A stretch of DNA of 64,000 bases from Anticarsia gemmatalis (lineage: Eukaryota > Arthropoda > Insecta > Lepidoptera > Erebidae), in the NCBI RefSeq assembly GCF_050436995.1, contig NC_134774.1, forward strand, positions 1,734,501-1,798,500, read 5' to 3'. Below, piece after piece: positions 61,085-64,000 of the stretch (positions are counted from its first letter, which is position 1; the number at the start of each line of letters is the position of its first letter). A program made the translations under genes and the position numbers. The notes beneath the pieces were generated by a model. The model was not told where the DNA came from and searched no databases. It was given only the letters and a program-made list of their open reading frames with translations.

Positions 61085-61300
61085 TTATGTGTGTATTAGA
61101 AATAATTATCACATGCTCCAACGGTGAAGGAAAACATCGTGAAGAAACCTTGCATGCCTAAAATTTGTTTAATACATTTATTGTGGGCATTCAAAGTCCC
61201 CAACCCGCACTTGGTCAGCGTGGTGGACTCAAGGTCTAACCCCTCCCTCATTACAGAAGGAAACCCTTGCCCAGCAGTGGGACATTAATGGGTCAATCAA
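61085..61300 (+). mobile_element. T-SINE without head
   Basis: 'agttatgtgtgtattagaaa' to 'cagcagtgggacattaatgg'. Confidence 0.8.
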
Positions 61301-61682
61301 TTATTGTATCAACCACATTATAAAACTTTTGGCGATTGAAGAAAATGGCCGTGTGTTTCTCGCTAGCTCTTCTCATAAGGCTCTACCCCCTTTCCGAGCT
61401 AGTTGTAGTTTCAGTAATTGTAACGACTATCATAAGTGTCAATATTTGACCTGAATTAATAAATGATTTGATTCTTGATTATTGATTCTTGATGGGCTAC
61501 ATTTATTTATTAATTATATTTATTTATACACGTTTAAGACTCAAACCTACTATAACAAGAGCAATACTAAACATTTCAATAACAAAACCATATGTAAGGC
61601 TGTATAAACGAATTACACAAGTCAATAGCAAAACAACAGTTTTCACTCACACTATGAAAATATACCCGTCTCGCTCTAACTT

Positions 61683-61745
61683 ATGAAGGCAGAGCGAGAG
61701 AGAGATAGTCCACGTGAGATGACGTCACAATATGGCCGCGGCACA
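61683..61745 (-). promoter_or_regulatory. GAGA / E-box / CRE / YY1-type motif cluster
   Basis: GAGCGAGAGAGAGA (61692-61705), CACGTG (61711-61716), TGACGTCA (61720-61727), CAATATGGCCGCGG (61728-61741), all within about 60 bases. It is upstream of the recognised orb2 exons, so it could be an orb2 promoter or enhancer. Transcription start not determinable. Confidence 0.4.
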
Positions 61746-61907
61746 ACCTTGGGAATTAACTATGGATTGATAACAGAGAAATTGCTTTAACTACGTATGT
61801 ATGCATTGTGGTGTATTTTACTATTTTTTTTTCTGTAGTTTTTAAACATTTTCGAGATTTGTGAAAAAAATCGACGCCATTTTTTTTCAGCTGTCAAAAT
61901 TTTCCCG

Positions 61908-62160
61908 CCACTGCTGGGCAAGGGTCTCCTCCCGTAATAAGGGAGGGGTTAGGCCTTGAGTCCACCACGCTGGCCAAGTGCGGGTTGGGGTCTTTGCATG
62001 CCCTCAATAAATGAAACAAATTTTAGGCTTTTCCTTCACCGGTAGAGCAAGTGATAATTACTTCTAATACACACATCACTTGAAAAAGTCATTGGTGTGT
62101 TGCCTTAGGTTCGAACCTGCGACTACTTGAGTAGGAGGTACTAACTTATACCACTCATAT
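61908..62160 (-). mobile_element. T-SINE, near full length
   Basis: 'ccactgctgggcaagggtct' to the head 'aacttataccactcatatca'. Confidence 0.8.
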
Positions 62161-62255
62161 CAGCAATTATTTTTATTTAATCTGAGTACACTTTTTAATC
62201 CCGATTTTTATATCAATTCTCGCATTCCATAAGGTCATTAGCATCATCCTAATAA

Positions 62256-62474
62256 TCCTACTAATATTATAAATGCGAAAGTTTGTGAGTATGTATGTAT
62301 GGATGTTTGTTACGCTTTCACGCAAATACTACTGAACCGATTACAATAAAATTTGGTATATAGGTAGCTGAAGACCCAAAATAACACATAGGCTACTTTT
62401 TATCCCGGAGTTCCCGAGGGATCGGGATTTACACGGGAAGGGTTTCCACGCGGACGAAGTCGCGGGCGGCCTCT
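62256..62474 (+). mobile_element. Helitron H2, near complete
   Basis: TCCTACTAATATTATAAATG to hairpin 'gcggacgaagtcgcg'; terminal CTAG changed to CTCTG. Confidence 0.8.
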
Positions 62475-62627
62475 GATATAAACTAAATTTTAAAACAATA
62501 TATAAACAATTATCGGTGTACAATCAGTAATGTTGTAAAACCCTGATTTGTTGATATCTTTTAATAACTGATTACATGAATGGACTTGGATTTATGGCTG
62601 TTATATATTATTATATTTAGTTTTTAG

Positions 62628-63090
62628 GAGCTCCTGCTTAAGGAACAACAGCCGCCCATATCGATCTCTTACCCCCGGTTTCTGGGGTACATTTAGCGGT
62701 AGTTTATCTATTCAATAGCGTTTAAACTCATACAAAAAAAAACACTATTGATTAGATAAACTACCGTTAAATTTACTCAGAAACCAGGCATTAGTTGAAG
62801 CTATCGCTTGAGAGTTCGAGTTAGAAGACATATCGAGTTCCTCCGTGTTTCGGAAGACACGTTAAATTGTGGGTCCCGACTGTAATTTTCAAAGATCTTT
62901 GACGGTCGTTACCAGAAGACAGAAACATGAAAGTCTGACTCCTTCTTCTTCTGACTCTTATTGAGGGGTATCGTGTTATAACACAGGTAACTGTGTTGTG
63001 GAGGTCAGATAGACAGTCGCTCCATGTAAAATACTGGTATTCAGCTGCATCCGGTGAGACTGGAAGCCGACTCTAACATATTGTAGATGG
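62628..63090 (+). mobile_element. 5S-B SINE with nested PAL MITE
   Basis: Head 62628-62667, PAL 62669-62789, then SINE core and tail to 'gccgactctaacatattg'. The 5S-like box is lost around the insertion. Confidence 0.8.
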
Positions 63091-63462
63091 AAGAAAGGCT
63101 AGACTGATATATAGGCAATACATCAAAGACAATCATTGTATCATCATAAACTTTCTTTTTCACCCCTCTTTTGTGTTCCACTGCTGGGCAAATACCTCCC
63201 TTTTAAAAACAAAAGTCTTTTTAAGGTAGGTAAATTACGCTACTTAAAAAGCTATCTACACAAAAACGTCAACTCTAAACTTTGTTTTCACAAGCAGGTT
63301 CAAATTTGAACATCAGAAAGTAAACAAAATGGCTGACCTACAAAATTCCACTAAGTAATTACTGCACCACTCATTTCTGCTTCGTCAGCTCACCGCATTA
63401 TGGTAGCTCTTATCGTTATAAGTTTCAAACTCTTGGATATTAAGGACAAACCCCTCATTTAG

Positions 63463-63850
63463 GCGCTCACCGGTCGGTAAACGATCAGTGTGTTAAGCAA
63501 ACCTTGGCGCGGTCATTCCAAAGATGGGTGACCACATAGTGGTATTTGAACAGCTCGTGAACATTTGAAGCTCGATATTTGGGTACCTCACGAGCTTACT
63601 GAAGATGAACCTAATGAACCGTGTACTCATTTGTGATCCTCGAAGCCAAAGAAATTTATTAAAAGTTCATACATACTATAATGCGAAAATACTCTTTCCC
63701 CGACCTAATATGTAATGTTCGCGTTACTTCTTCTTCTTCTTATCGTATGGTAAGTGTTCAACCTAATGTCAAAGTTTTTCAAGCTACAAGCATTTGACGA
63801 GGCTTAACGACTGCTATCTTAATTGACAACAACTGGGACCGACTTTTTAC
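63463..63850. mobile_element. 5S-A head (+), mariner MITE part, 5S-A tail (-)
   Basis: 63463-63550 5S-A head; 63562-63711 MITE lacking its left end; 63732-63850 5S-A tail with (TTC)n. Not colinear, so separate insertions. Confidence 0.75.
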
Positions 63851-64000
63851 GTTTTATTTTAGTAAGATAACAAAAAAGTACATTTGTCATTTAAAAAAAC
63901 TAACTCATTTAACTACAACACTAAGTTTAAAAAAGAGCTTTCGTTCAGAAACTTTGTAATTATAAATCAAGTCCTGTGCCGAAATGTTGGCAAGTAATGT

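Overview
The window is animal nuclear DNA, very probably from a moth or butterfly (Lepidoptera). It is AT-rich and packed with short non-autonomous mobile elements: Helitron-type ends finishing in CTAG, tRNA-derived SINEs with a 'cccagcagtgggac' tail, 5S-rRNA-derived SINEs, mariner- and hAT-type MITEs, and 'accgacttcaaa' motifs. I link these to Lepidoptera from general knowledge; the species cannot be named from sequence alone.

One host gene is clearly supported: an orb2-type CPEB gene (CPEB2-4 class, cytoplasmic polyadenylation element binding protein) on the minus strand. Nine exons (704-820, 1381-1485, 2046-2147, 2592-2677, 3754-3964, 4433-4545, 9979-10107, 10602-10721, 49391-49475) join with compatible phases and GT/AG borders into 1068 nt, giving 355 residues to a TAG stop. 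They encode a conserved pre-RRM segment, RRM1, RRM2 and the C-terminal zinc-binding ZZ domain. The 5' exons, including any glutamine-rich N-terminus, lie beyond base 64000 or are not recognisable here. Positions 1-703 are 3' UTR or downstream sequence, G-rich on the coding strand.

The exon cluster (0.7-10.7 kb) holds a local triplication. Three copies of one intronic segment sit between exons at 2756-2970, 3032-3391 and 3531-3884. One is exonless, one carries a shortened copy of the exon bridging RRM1 and RRM2, and one carries the full exon. The shortened copy keeps its donor, phase and reading frame, and differs from the full exon at one synonymous base, while its intronic flank differs at about 17 sites.

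From 10.7 to 49.4 kb lies a single 38.7-kb intron. It contains a hAT-like 1.84-kb element (12717-14557), a 5'-truncated LINE (23257-24640), a promoter-like CpG patch with two RFX X-boxes (29640-29870), a 141-bp satellite (35301-35874), a 1.2-kb 'accgactt' array (42372-43560) and a 1.56-kb foldback element (45095-46655) inside a Helitron. Upstream of exon 49391-49475, more of the same repeats continue to the end of the window. These include a second, inverted array of the 141-bp satellite (56178-57035) and an E-box/CRE/YY1-type motif cluster near 61.7 kb.

The most interesting points are the frame-compatible exon duplicate in orb2, two SINE families with 5S-rRNA-like heads and a shared core, nested insertions that date several families relative to each other, and the inverted satellite pair. 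Coordinates of repeats are by eye and may be off by a few bases.
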